64,000 bases of DNA, taken from assembly GCA_963678705.1 (NCBI GenBank), contig OY783204.1, forward strand, positions 1,674,001 through 1,738,000, read 5' to 3'. A program made the translations under genes and the position numbers. The notes beneath the pieces are model-generated. The model searched no databases. It was not told the DNA's origin and saw only the letters and a list, made by a program, of their open reading frames with translations. Of this stretch, positions 30,958 through 41,278 are shown piece after piece (position 1 is the first letter of the stretch; each line of letters starts with the position of its first letter). The DNA comes from Panorpa germanica. Taxonomy: Eukaryota; Arthropoda; Insecta; Mecoptera; Panorpidae.

Positions 30958-33900
30958 AACAAATGAACTTACATCTCGATCGTACGCCAAATTTTGCAGA
31001 TGTGTTTTAGCCCAAGAACTTACATCTCGATCGTACGCCAAATTTTGCAGATGTGTTTTAGCCCAAGAACTTTGGACGTTGTTATATAAAGCCCTCTCGG
31101 CCACGCTCAATTTAGATAAAAATTGTCCCGATGTATACTGCCTGCAAAAAGCAATTCAATCATCGTACGTCAATTTCTGTAGATGTGTTTTAGCCCAAGA
31201 ACTTTGGACGTTGTTATATAAAGCCCTCTCGGCCACGCTCAATTTAGATAAAAATTGTCCCGATGTATACTGCCTGCAAAAAGCAATTCAATCATCGTAC
31301 GTCAATTTCTGTAGATGTGTTTTAGCCCAAGAACTTTGGACGTTGTTATATAAAGCCCTCTCGGCCACGCTCAATTTAGATAAAAATTGTCCCGATGTAT
31401 ACTGCCTGCAAAAAGCAATTCAATCATCGTACGCCAATTTCTGTAAATGTGCTTTAGCCCAAGAACTTTGGACGTTGTTATATAAAGCCCTCTCGGCCAC
31501 GCTCAATTTAGATAAAAATTGTCCCGATGTATACTGCCTGCAAAAAGCAATTCAATCATCGTACGCCAATTTCTGTAAATGTGTTTTAGCCCAAGAACTT
31601 TGGACGTTGTTATATAAAGCCCTCTCGGCCACGCTCAATTTAGATAAAAATTGTCCCGATGTATACTGCCTGCAAAAAGCAATTCAATCATCGTACGTCA
31701 ATTTCTGTAGATGTGTTTTAGCCCAAGAACTTTGGACGTTGTTATATAAAGCCCTCTCGGCCACGCTCAATTTAGATAAAAATTGTCCCGATGTATACTG
31801 CCTGCAAAAAGCAATTCAATCATCGTACGCCAATTTCTGTAAATGTGCTTTAGCCCAAGAACTTTGGACGTTGTTATATAAAGCCCTCTCGGCCACGCTC
31901 AATTTAGATAAAAATTGTCCCGATGTATACTGCCTGCAAAAAGCAATTCAATCATCGTACGCCAATTTCTGTAAATGTGTTTTAGCCCAAGAACTTTGGA
32001 CGTTGTTATATAAAGCCCTCTCGGCCACGCTCAATTTAGATAAAAATTGTCCCGATGTATACTGCCTGCAAAAAGCAATTCAATCATCGTACGCCAATTT
32101 CTGTAGATTTGCTTTAGCCCAAGAACTTTGGACGTTGTTATATAAAGCCCTCTCGGCCACGCTCAATTTAGATAAAAATTGTCCCGATGTATACTGCATG
32201 CAAAAAGCAATTCAATCATCGTACGCCAATTTCTGTAGATTTGCTTTAGCCCAAGAACTTTGGACGTTGTTATATAAAGCCCTCTCGGCCACGCTCAATT
32301 TAGATAAAAATTGTCCCGATGTATACTGCCTGCAAAAAGCAATTCAATCATCGTACGTCAATTTCTGTAGATGTGTTTTAGCCCAAGAACTTTGGACGTT
32401 GTTATATAAAGCCCTCTCGGCCACGCTCAATTTAGATAAAAATTGTCCCGATGTATACTGCCTGCAAAAAGCAATTCAATCATCGTACGTCAATTTCTGT
32501 AAATGTGTTTTAGCACAAGAACTTTGGACGTTGTTATATAAAGCCCTCTCGGCCACGCTCAATTTAGATAAAAATTGTCCCGATGTATACTGCCTGCAAA
32601 AAGCAATTCAATCATCGTACGTCAATTTCTGTAGATGTGTTTTAGCCCAAGAACTTTGGACGTTGTTATATAAAGCCCTCTCGGCCACGCTCAATTTAGA
32701 TAAAAATTGTCCCGATGTATACTGCCTGCAAAAAGCAATTCAATCATCGTACGTCAATTTCTGTAAATGTGTTTTAGCACAAGAACTTTGGACGTTGTTA
32801 TATAAAGCCCTCTCGGCCACGCTCAATTTAGATAAAAATTGTCCCGATGTATACTGCCTGCAAAAAGCAATTCAATCATCGTACGTCAATTTCTGTAAAT
32901 GTGTTTTAGCACAAGAACTTTGGACGTTGTTATATAAAGCCCTCTCGGCCACGCTCAATTTAGATAAAAATTGTCCCGATGTATACTGCCTGCAAAAAGC
33001 AATTCAATCATCGTACGTCAATTTCTGTAAATGTGTTTTAGCACAAGAACTTTGGACGTTGTTATATAAAGCCCTCTCGGCCACGCTCAATTTAGATAAA
33101 AATTGTCCCGATGTATACTGCCTGCAAAAAGCAATTCAATCATCGTACGTCAATTTCTGTAAATGTGTTTTAGCACAAGAACTTTGGACGTTGTTATATA
33201 AAGCCCTCTCGGCCACGCTCAATTTAGATAAAAATTGTCCCGATGTATACTGCCTGCAAAAAGCAATTCAATCATCGTACGTCAATTTCTGTAGATGTGT
33301 TTTAGCCCAAGAACTTTGGACGTTGTTATATAAAGCCCTCTCGGCCACGCTCAATTTAGATAAAAATTGTCCCGATGTATACTGCCTGCAAAAAGCAATT
33401 CAATCATCGTACGTCAATTTCTGTAAATGTGTTTTAGCACAAGAACTTTGGACGTTGTTATATAAAGCCCTCTCGGCCACGCTCAATTTAGATAAAAATT
33501 GTCCCGATGTATACTGCCTGCAAAAAGCAATTCAATCATCGTACGTCAATTTCTGTAAATGTGTTTTAGCACAAGAACTTTGGACGTTGTTATATAAAGC
33601 CCTCTCGGCCACGCTCAATTTAGATAAAAATTGTCCCGATGTATACTGCCTGCAAAAAGCAATTCAATCATCGTACGTCAATTTCTGTAAATGTGTTTTA
33701 GCACAAGAACTTTGGACGTTGTTATATAAAGCCCTCTCGGCCACGCTCAATTTAGATAAAAATTGTCCCGATGTATACTGCCTGCAAAAAGCAATTCAAT
33801 CATCGTACGTCAATTTCTGTAAATGTGTTTTAGCACAAGAACTTTGGACGTTGTTATATAAAGCCCTCTCGGCCACGCTCAATTTAGATAAAAATTGTCC

Positions 33901-34735
33901 CGATGTATACTGCCTGCAAAAAGCAATTCAATCATCGTACGTCAATTTCTGTAGATGTGTTTTAGCCCAAGAACTTTGGACGTTGTTATATAAAGCCCTC
34001 TCGGCCACGCTCAATTTAGATAAAAATTGTCCCGATGTATACTGCCTGCAAAAAGCAATTCAATCATCGTACGTCAATTTCTGTAAATGTGTTTTAGCAC
34101 AAGAACTTTGGACGTTGTTATATAAAGCCCTCTCGGCCACGCTCAATTTAGATAAAAATTGTCCCGATGTATACTGCCTGCAAAAAGCAATTCAATCATC
34201 GTACGCCAATTTCTGTAAATGTGTTTTAGCCCAAGAACTTGGGACGTTGTTATATAAAGCCCTCTCGGCCACGCTCAATTTAGATAAAAATTGTCCCGAT
34301 GTATACTGCCTGCAAAAAGCAATTCAATCATCGTACGCCAATTTCTGTAGATTTGCTTTAGCCCAAGAACTTTGGACGTTGTTATATAAAGCCCTCTCGG
34401 CCACGCTCAATTTAGATAAAAATTGTCCCGATGTATACTGCCTGCAAAAAGCAATTCAATCATCGTACGTCAATTTCTGTAGATGTGTTTTAGCCCAAGA
34501 ACTTTGGACGTTGTTATATAAAGCCCTCTCGGCCACGCTCAATTTAGATAAAAATTGTCCCGATGTATACTGCCTGCAAAAAGCAATTCAATCATCGTAC
34601 GTCAATTTCTGTAAATGTGTTTTAGCACAAGAACTTTGGACGTTGTTATATAAAGCCCTCTCGGCCACGCTCAATTTAGATAAAAATTGTCCCGATGTAT
34701 ACTGCCTGCAAAAAGCAATTCAATCATTAAGATAA
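30958..34735. repeat. 132 bp tandem array, 28 units, with two truncated 48 bp leader units
   Basis: From 31081 (GTTATATAAAGCCCTCTCGG) the sequence repeats every 132 bases 27 times to 34645, the last unit being partial and ending at about 34728. Two 48-base partial units (ACATCTCGATCGTACGCC...) precede it. Units are nearly identical and vary at GTC/GCC, AGA/AAA, TGT/TTT, GTT/GCT and GCCCAA/GCACAA. Variants give higher-order blocks: units 2-4 equal units 5-7, 12-16 equal 17-21, and 9-11 equal 25-27. Since 132 is 44 codons, one plus-strand frame stays open for more than 1,200 codons (LYKALSATLNLDKNCPDVYC plus 24 residues per unit), but it has no ATG before unit 9 and most variants change the residue. 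I treat it as satellite-like, not a gene. Confidence 0.95.
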
Positions 34736-35160
34736 TAAATAAAATTGCCATTCTAATTTTGGTTTGGGCAGTTGGACGTTGTAATTAAGTTCCTCAACCT
34801 TGAAAAATAATCGCTGATTACAATTTTCTATAGCAGCCATTTTCCTAAAATGTCAGATTTGCAGCGAAAATAAAATTCTAGATAATTTTCTAGTTAATAA
34901 ACTACGAGACATGGTGTTATACGCGTCGTGTCTAAAACTAAACTGAATATTAAACAGTTTATAAAGCTAGCAGAACAGTCGACTAATAACATACCAGAGT
35001 TAGGCGCAACTTTATGTTCAGTACGTCATAAAAATTACCGACATTTGTAGCGGAAAACTATTATTTCAATTTTTATTTTTTATTTCTCCGTCAGCATTTA
35101 GATATTGGATGAATATCTAAATTATAATATAAATATACTCGTATATATAATAAATAATGT
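34736..35160. other. spacer between the 132 bp array and an RT fragment
   Basis: No gene. About 35065-35110 resembles the inner part of the inverted-repeat family seen at 43568-43720 and 59593-59760 (CTCCGTCA...ATATTTA words). Confidence 0.4.
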
Positions 35161-35164
35161 TCAT

Positions 35165-35300
35165 GATGATTTGTTTGTACTTTACTAATAATGGGATCTA
35201 TTGCAATATTGAAGAGTAGTCCGCTTAGTGGGCATCCTGGTTTAATGCCGCTTTTAATATTCATTGGTTCTGTGTAGCCATTTGATGTTAATACTTAGTT
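35165..35300 (-). pseudogene. R2/NeSL-like RT: 'G.K.GCPLSGLLF' box
   Basis: Minus strand reads NIKSGIKPGCPLSGLLFNIA, then IDPIISKVQTNHHEH. This is the RT motif immediately upstream of the YADD box. In an undisturbed element only 10-25 residues separate IDPII from AYADD. Here the next RT motif in the same orientation is at 30885, on the other side of the 132 bp array. Upstream motifs are missing because a YqaJ-type exon begins at 35317. Confidence 0.75.
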
Positions 35301-35316
35301 GTATTATCTGAGTAAA

Positions 35317-35716
35317 TCAGTTCACTTGATTTACTAATGTTTCTTCCGGTGTTTTGCAGCGAGCAATCTCATATACTTTTGATGCAGTTACACGACCATA
35401 TCTCAATTCTATCCACAATGGACTATTGCTTTGGTCATGGGTAGCCTTTTCGACATCACTGCATGTGGTTGCATTTATTCTATTCGCTGCGAAAGAAATA
35501 AAATTATCTACATTCAGAATATTGTTCTTTCTGAATTCAATTATTAATTGATGTGGTGACAATTTAAATGTGTCACTACCAATCAATGCCATATTAAAAT
35601 ACAAGGTATTATAAATACGATCCTCTTCAATACGTCCCAATAAATCCGTGACGTAGCCGGATACGTCGTATGTCTTTTCTGTATGGGATTCTCTGCTAAC
35701 AATATCTTGCACAAGA
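35317..35716 (-). pseudogene. YqaJ-type nuclease domain exon, truncated
   Basis: A minus-strand frame follows a good acceptor (TATAATTTTATAG) at 35717. It ends SNSPLWIELRYGRVTASKVY, then EIARCKTPEETLVNQVN and a stop at 35317. 'T..QS..PLW..LR..R.TAS..Y.....' is the start of the YqaJ-like recombinase/alkaline-exonuclease domain (restriction-endonuclease-like fold) in proteins multiplied in aphid and other invertebrate genomes. The catalytic residues lie further C-terminal and are absent. The stop falls right at the edge of an RT fragment, so the exon was probably cut there. The residues before it (IYNTLYFNMALIGSDTFKLS) match the usual helical N-terminal part only in style. Confidence 0.6.
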
Positions 35717-35830
35717 CTATAAAATTATAAAAGAAGCAACTAGCCCTGAAAATGGATGGCGCTGAAGCGTTATGCCTATACTCAGCCGTTGGGGCAAGTG
35801 AAGTATTTATAACTTTGTTATAATTATTAT

Positions 35831-35937
35831 AAAGCCTCAATGAGTAGGAGGGTCGCGGTGGAGTGCGCAGAAGGGTCTGGTCGTGAGACTGCCTGGAGCC
35901 GCCATCGGTGCAGATCTTGGTGGTAGTAGCAAGCTAG
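35831..35937 (+). pseudogene. 28S rRNA gene fragment
   Basis: AAGCCTCAATGAGTAGGAGG, GTCGCGGTGGAGTGCGCAGA, then GACTGCCTGGAGCCGCCATC and GCAGATCTTGGTGGTAGTAG are the conserved core of insect nuclear 28S rRNA in the correct order. The match stops abruptly at GCAA|GCTAG (35937), where module B begins. It is roughly 105 bases, well conserved, and isolated from any other rDNA, so it is a dispersed fragment and not part of an rDNA unit. Confidence 0.75.
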
Positions 35938-36579
35938 TTTATAATGTAAATAAAAATGAACTGGAATGTTAAAATAGTTTTTTCAGACTGCGGCTGTTGG
36001 AGCTATTTATCTGATGGAATATCCTCAAATATAAGCATCCCACCTAAAAATAGACGAGTTCAGATACACATCAAAAACCGCTAATATATGTTAAAATTTT
36101 ATTTAAGTTTATCTCTACACTCCCAGGAATAGAATCAAGATGTATTATAATTTAAAGGAATAATCCATAAATTAAACGTTATACAATTTTTTTTAACGCG
36201 CAATTATAAACACCCGGCATTTTATAATGTAAATAAAAATGAACTGGAATGTTAAAATAGTTGATTCACTTTTATACTGAATGGAACATGCGAACAAAAA
36301 AGAATCGATTATTATATCATCAGCTAATGAGTTAGATGATTAACTAGACACTTTTTGTTTATTAATAGTTTTATTACTTATTTGTATAGCCATTTCCTTG
36401 TCTTGATCCCACGGAGCTATTTCATTTACTTAATTTATTATTTAAATTTGAAGTTTCCATTGGCAAAATAGTTTCTGACAACAGCTTGTTTGTGGAGAAG
36501 TAATTTTTGCGTCGGCGAGGCGTTTGACGACGACACCATACTTCGTTTGAAGCTTCTATATTTGGACATTTTCTTTTTA
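35938..36579. repeat. module B fragments and module D1, copy 2
   Basis: Repeats of the end of module B (AAAATGAACTGGAATGTTAA, twice: about 35950 and 36236) surround a rearranged piece of module A/B. D1 (36258-36579) matches 14606-15070 with deletions and continues across the solo LTR into 37108. Confidence 0.6.
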
Positions 36580-36584
36580 ATGAT

Positions 36585-37102
36585 TGTTTAAACCGCGATT
36601 AGTTTACCGCGATTATTTTGTGCGATGTGGTACGATGATGTTGCCGAAATTATATGAAGAAAACCATGTGAATGTTTTTCGTTTAAAATTGATTTATTAA
36701 GAACTACAAGCAACTGTGCAGTGGTAGAATGCTTTTGTTCGTCGAATATAATAGTTAAAGTTAATAGTAAAAAATTAAAATAAACACAAGTTCAATAGAA
36801 TCTAAATTACAATGTTATTCGCACAAGCCTTAGACTAAGAATGATACAAAATTTACAATGAATTGACCTTTCTAACAAAAAAAACTAAAATTACAGAACC
36901 GATGAGAATCCATCAGCTGATCACAAAATTGTCATTGCACCCTAATAAAATAACTTAAAACATGGCGCCGCCACGGGTGTACAATTTTTGTAATTCACAC
37001 TAAGGGATTTTCATCAGCTACTGTACACTATCATATTGCTAAAATCTGTCTTAAATATCTAAGTGGTTTGGTCCTGTCTATTAAGGCTTATAGTACGCAA
37101 CA
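36585..37102. mobile_element. solo LTR, 518 bp, with 5 bp target duplication
   Basis: The segment starts TGTTTAAACC and ends GTACGCAACA (TG...CA) and is flanked by ATGAT on both sides (36580-36584 and 37103-37107). The paralogous sequence at 15070-15080 reads straight through (TTTTTAATGATAGCC), which is an empty site. An internal AATAAA-type signal lies near 36945. No internal retrotransposon genes remain. A 5 bp duplication suits BEL/Pao or some Gypsy elements; the superfamily cannot be told from the LTR alone. Confidence 0.85.
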
Positions 37103-37107
37103 ATGAT

Positions 37108-37310
37108 AGTCTATTTAAATATGTTGGAAATACTGCACACTTTAATAGTTGTAAACGGAAATCAAGTTCTCTTTTAATCTCTTTTAATCCATTTAATTTT
37201 AAATGCAATTTCTTACTAAAGAACGTATGCTTTACGGTCTTAAAACAACTTTTTCAGGTAAAGCGCGTCATTACTCCCGTCCACAAAGGGCCGTAAGTCA
37301 TTTTAGGAAA
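37108..37310 (-). pseudogene. transposase exon end, copy 3 (module D2)
   Basis: AGTCTATTTAAATATGTTGG through CCCGTCCACAAAGGGCCGTA is a diverged version of 15075-15290 and of the right part of the 400 bp array unit. The minus-strand protein pattern is no longer readable through. It continues module D1 from before the solo LTR insertion. Confidence 0.6.
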
Positions 37311-39390
37311 AATTATAATATATATATATATATATTACGTATATAGTATTATATAGTACGGTTTAATATTTTAAGTTTAATATAACATTCTACACGAGAC
37401 ATTCATATTTTGTGGTTAAGTTGTTCCAAATCACAGAGTGAAGATGAAGAACAATTAGTAAAAAGAAACATCTAAAATTTATATAATTACCTTTGCTCCT
37501 TAGCACCACTTGTTTTGGGGAAACTAAATCTAGAATCTCTTGTTAAAAAAGCTGTTAACATATATGTATCAACTTTAGGAAGAGATCCTGAATTAGCCTT
37601 TTCAAAGTTGTTTAAATTCATTATTATTACAAATGATTACAAATAAATAAAATCTGTAACCAAATTCTAGATTGTACCACGTGCAATACTTAAATTTGTG
37701 AAAAGAAACAATGTTTATTAACTGAAAAATCACTGTGTTATGAGTCTCACATTTTATTTTGTTTACTTCAGTTATTTTAACTATATAAATATGTCATCTC
37801 TTTTCCACCCTGTTGCAAGAAAGAAATGGCAATATAATGTCGGTCCGAAAGGAAGTGACATCATCGAGAGAATAATTTTTTTATATATTTTTGCCCCTTT
37901 ACTGATAAAGGGCAAAAAATGACTATTTCAATCGTTAATAACTTTTCTAATATAGAAAATTGAATGAAAATAATTGGATATTTGTGATTTTTATGGCCAA
38001 CTTAATCAATATACATTGCAGTTTTATGAAAATTTAGTTATGGTTCACAACCCAATGGAAAAAAATCGACGAATACGAGTAAAACTAAATGTTAACGATA
38101 TGTTTATTACATATACTCGTATAGTTTAATTTTATATTTCGTACACAATTATTCTATTGTACCAACATTCAATTATTTAAATGTAATTACAAATGGCTGA
38201 TCTCCATTTACGAAACATTCAATGTAAACTAATTTATAGTCAAATGCACTTTTATTCAAATGTTCTGCACCAGCACCTTTCAATAAGCCTACTATTACAA
38301 CAACGATATCATTTATTTTAATTTCATAGTAATATATTTATTTTACTAGCTGTATTATCTGTAAATAATTTAATAATGTACATTCATTTTGTTTTGAGTT
38401 GAGTTCAACTTTTGGTGATTGAAAATAATACTATCGTGATGTTGAAGGTTGCTGTTGCATAATATTTCCATTGTACTGTACTCTTATTATAAATTTTTTC
38501 AAATTTACTAAACATTTATTGTAAAAGTGCACTATTTAATATATAATATATATATAATAAAATATGTTTTTTTTATTTCTTCGTTTTATTATATAGACAT
38601 GTATTAACTTTGTGTAATTTCAGGCGACTTTCATTTGTTTCTCACATATTTCAGACCGCAGAACAACGACATATTCTGAAAGAGTTTGTTTCAAGTTGAC
38701 CACAATTAATAAATGCAATAAATTGTTCCATCCCAAAACACCTCTTCAGCATTATTCTTCAAAGACTTCAGAGGAAGTTTTCGATAGCTCAATTTCTTCC
38801 GCCTTACAAAGAACCAATAATTCAGTCTGCACACTTTGTGCTTAGTCTCCACTTTTTTATATTATTTGAAATTTTAATTAAATAAATAATATTCTTTCCA
38901 ATTATTATTCATGTACCTCGTTGCTTCGTTTATTCAAGGTCTTTTTATACCTTCTGAATATGTTGCCCTATCACTTCAGAAAACAATTGTGACCAAGTGG
39001 ACATTGTTTGAAACTTGCAAAATATTCATGCAAAAAAGATTCAGTAAAGTGGTAATCCTAGATTATTCAATTCAAATTTAAATTCGAAAATTTGAAAAAA
39101 ATCCAATAACTTTCGATCCCCATCATCTGAAAACTGCCTGAATAGCTGGAGGTAAGTGAGTATGCATAATATGAGGAACGAATTCTGACAACTTGTATGA
39201 GTTCTAGGTGTCTTATATAACAATAATATGAATGTTGCCCGTTGAAAATTTGCCGCACCTTGTTTTTTATCCTCCATGTAAAAATTACTATGAGAAATCC
39301 TATATCAGTGGCTGTAAAGCGTTGGAATTGTATTTTTTAGGAATACTAATTAGGTTTCAGGAATAAAATATTGTAAAAAATAAGTATTAA
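37311..39390. other. AT-rich region without genes; one dispersed repeat
   Basis: 37320-37336 is an (AT)n tract. 37880-38050 (AAAAAATGACTATTTCAATC onward) is a diverged copy of the P-transposon flank at 48960-49090 and 61945-62060. Otherwise no coding sequence, terminal repeat or array is recognised. 38620-38860 contains some G/C-richer sequence of unknown nature. Confidence 0.4.
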
Positions 39391-40120
39391 GGAGGTATAG
39401 GACGTTAACGTAAATGATAAAAACGTTGTGAAATTTGGAGGGTCAATACAAATAGTAAAAATACATGCTGTCTCAAGTTTTCTTTTTATACATGATTAAA
39501 AATAGTCATTTTCCATACAAATCATAATTTTTAGCTCAATTTCACCACATAATATAACTTTTAACTATTCAAAAATGGTGACATGTCTTTCAAAAACTAG
39601 GTGTATATAAAAGAATCTTTTCTGTAACTATTGCAAAAAGAAAATTATCAAAAGGATACCTATATACGAAAATATTTAAATAAAACCAGTAAGAAACAGT
39701 AAATGTAGGTTATAAGCCGGTAACGTTGCAAATCTCAATTTGAGCGGGAAATTCAAAATCGGAATCATTATTTTATAAAATATAACAATTTATTGGTCAA
39801 AGAACCAAATCACGCATGCGTTAACACAAGTAAATTTACAGCGTTGCCAAATTTATTATTCCTTTTTCAAAATATTTAATTTGAATTTAAATTGAATTAA
39901 TATAAATTTTATATTAATTATAGGTAATTTTTCATTTATTTAATTATTATATGCATAAAAAAATCATTTTAACTAGCAAATAGCAGTTTAATAGGAAATT
40001 GAAAAATTCATTTTCAAAGGTACAGTCCCAATATTTGCTCGTCCCTCATGTACTTCGTATTTTGCATTTCGTATTACCGAGAGATAAACTTTTTGCTTTG
40101 ATCGTACGTCCTGTACCTCC
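39391..40120. mobile_element. 730 bp MITE-like element with 15 bp TIRs
   Basis: Left end GGAGGTATAGGACGT and right end ACGTCCTGTACCTCC are inverted repeats (14 of 15). The first 440 bases are the inverted relative of 1-462. No coding region is seen. The flanks (TATTAA left, GTAAGTTAAA right) do not give a clear target duplication, so the superfamily is open. Confidence 0.6.
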
Positions 40121-40261
40121 GTAAGTTAAATAATATACAGAAATAATGCAAAAAAGTTTATTGTTTATAAAGAAAAACAATAAAAGATGTTGATTTTGTT
40201 AACTACCATACAAATGTTACTGTACTTTCATTCCATGAACTGCAATAACTATGTCCGATAT

Positions 40262-40365
40262 ATAGAACGAGTTAAATATTTTAATTTGAAAATGGAATTA
40301 AAGTTTGAAATAAAACACAGTTCACACACAAAAGACAGTCGTCGCTTACGACGGGCTAGTTATTA
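40262..40365 (-). mobile_element. truncated CCCGTCG-type element
   Basis: The reverse complement starts ACTAGCCCGTCGTAAGCGAC and continues with TGTGTGTG and ATTCCATTTTCAAATTAAAA, matching the first 100 bases of the elements nested at 53493-57283. Only this end is present. Confidence 0.65.
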
Positions 40366-41054
40366 TTATATTCTAGTGTTCTATATTAGTAAAGGATGTC
40401 CAGTAGGAAAAAATCCCACATATCTAATGGATGACCATCCTTTGTTTATAAATAAAATTAAAACAGTCGACATTTAATTAAAAATAGATTTCAAATGAAT
40501 ATCTAAAGAAAGGTCTAAAGTCTAAGAATAGCTTCACAGCGAAAATATTAATTTGTATAAATATACTAATTGTTAAAAGAGTGAAAATGAGATCTAAGAG
40601 AACTTTGATTAGTAAGTTTGATTAGTCTGAAATTAAACTTCTTATTAACATAGCAGATTGGATTATATCGTCAAAATTACGATAATTCGGCGGTGGCGTA
40701 TGTCTAAGGAATGCCTGGATTAAGATTTGATGAAATTTGAAGAAAACTTATTATACAGCAAAATATATTTTATAACAGCGTCATCTATGAGAGCTATTGT
40801 GAAATAATTTAAAAAAACGATATGTACGAGTATGTTTAGAAATTATTCATATTGAAATTAACTATTTTTTACTAAATTAACTTATTAAAGATTTAGTTGT
40901 CATGCACTTCTTATTTATTAATTAATATTTATACATATTACAATATTTGTAACGCATGTTACTTTTGTAAATAACAAATAACTGAGTTTAAAATTAATTT
41001 ATTCATGTTTCTTTATATATTTGTTCATAATATAATCTGTACAATTATTAATGA
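40366..41054. other. AT-rich spacer
   Basis: No gene or repeat recognised. Confidence 0.35.
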
Positions 41055-41278
41055 TGGCACAATAGCTCAGAGCAATTATGCTTGACGTAAGACTGCTGCG
41101 TCTTCGTATTTAGTCCCTTGACGAGCGCTGCATGTTCCCCGATTTGCTTGTTTCAACAATTAAATTGATTATACGCTTATAATAATAAAACTTATGAAGC
41201 AGCGGTGTAGTTCATATATGTAAGGTGACACTATAGATACTGCCAACATTCTAAGAAGGCGTCAGTGCTAGAACGCTG
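41055..41278 (+). mobile_element. tRNA-derived SINE
   Basis: GGCACAATAGCTCAGAGCAA (41055) resembles a tRNA 5' end with an A box. About 35-40 bases on, TTCGTATTTAGTCCC is a decayed B box. The body GCAGCGGTGTAGTTCATATA and ACTGCCAACATTCTAAGAAG matches the minus-strand SINE at 49840-50090. The 3' end is TGTTAAATAACAA. Diverged from the second copy, so an old family. Confidence 0.65.

Noticed and set aside
31079..34735. A 1,218-residue repetitive protein on the plus strand.
   Set aside because: The frame starts with TTG, has no ATG before unit 9, and stays open only because the unit is 132 bp. Most unit variants alter amino acids (V/A, R/K, C/F), giving no sign of selection on a protein.
30958..34735. 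A CRISPR array or prokaryotic repeat locus.
   Set aside because: Units are contiguous with no unique spacers, there are no cas genes, and the context is eukaryotic.
30885..35165. A simple intron joining IDPIISK to ICSIEVIAYADD (AAA|GTACAA to TTTCAG).
   Set aside because: It keeps the frame and fits RT spacing, but the donor is weak and introns are not expected in retrotransposon ORFs; an insertion or array expansion is as likely, so it is not reported as a gene model.
1..39833. A giant 39.8 kb element with 440 bp terminal inverted repeats (Maverick/Polinton-like), because 1-462 and 39391-39833 are inverted copies beginning exactly at the window edge.
   Set aside because: The 39 kb arm belongs to its own 730 bp element with short TIRs (39391-40120), and no Polinton genes (protein-primed polymerase, integrase, capsid, packaging ATPase) are found between. 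The start at base 1 is best explained by the window cut.
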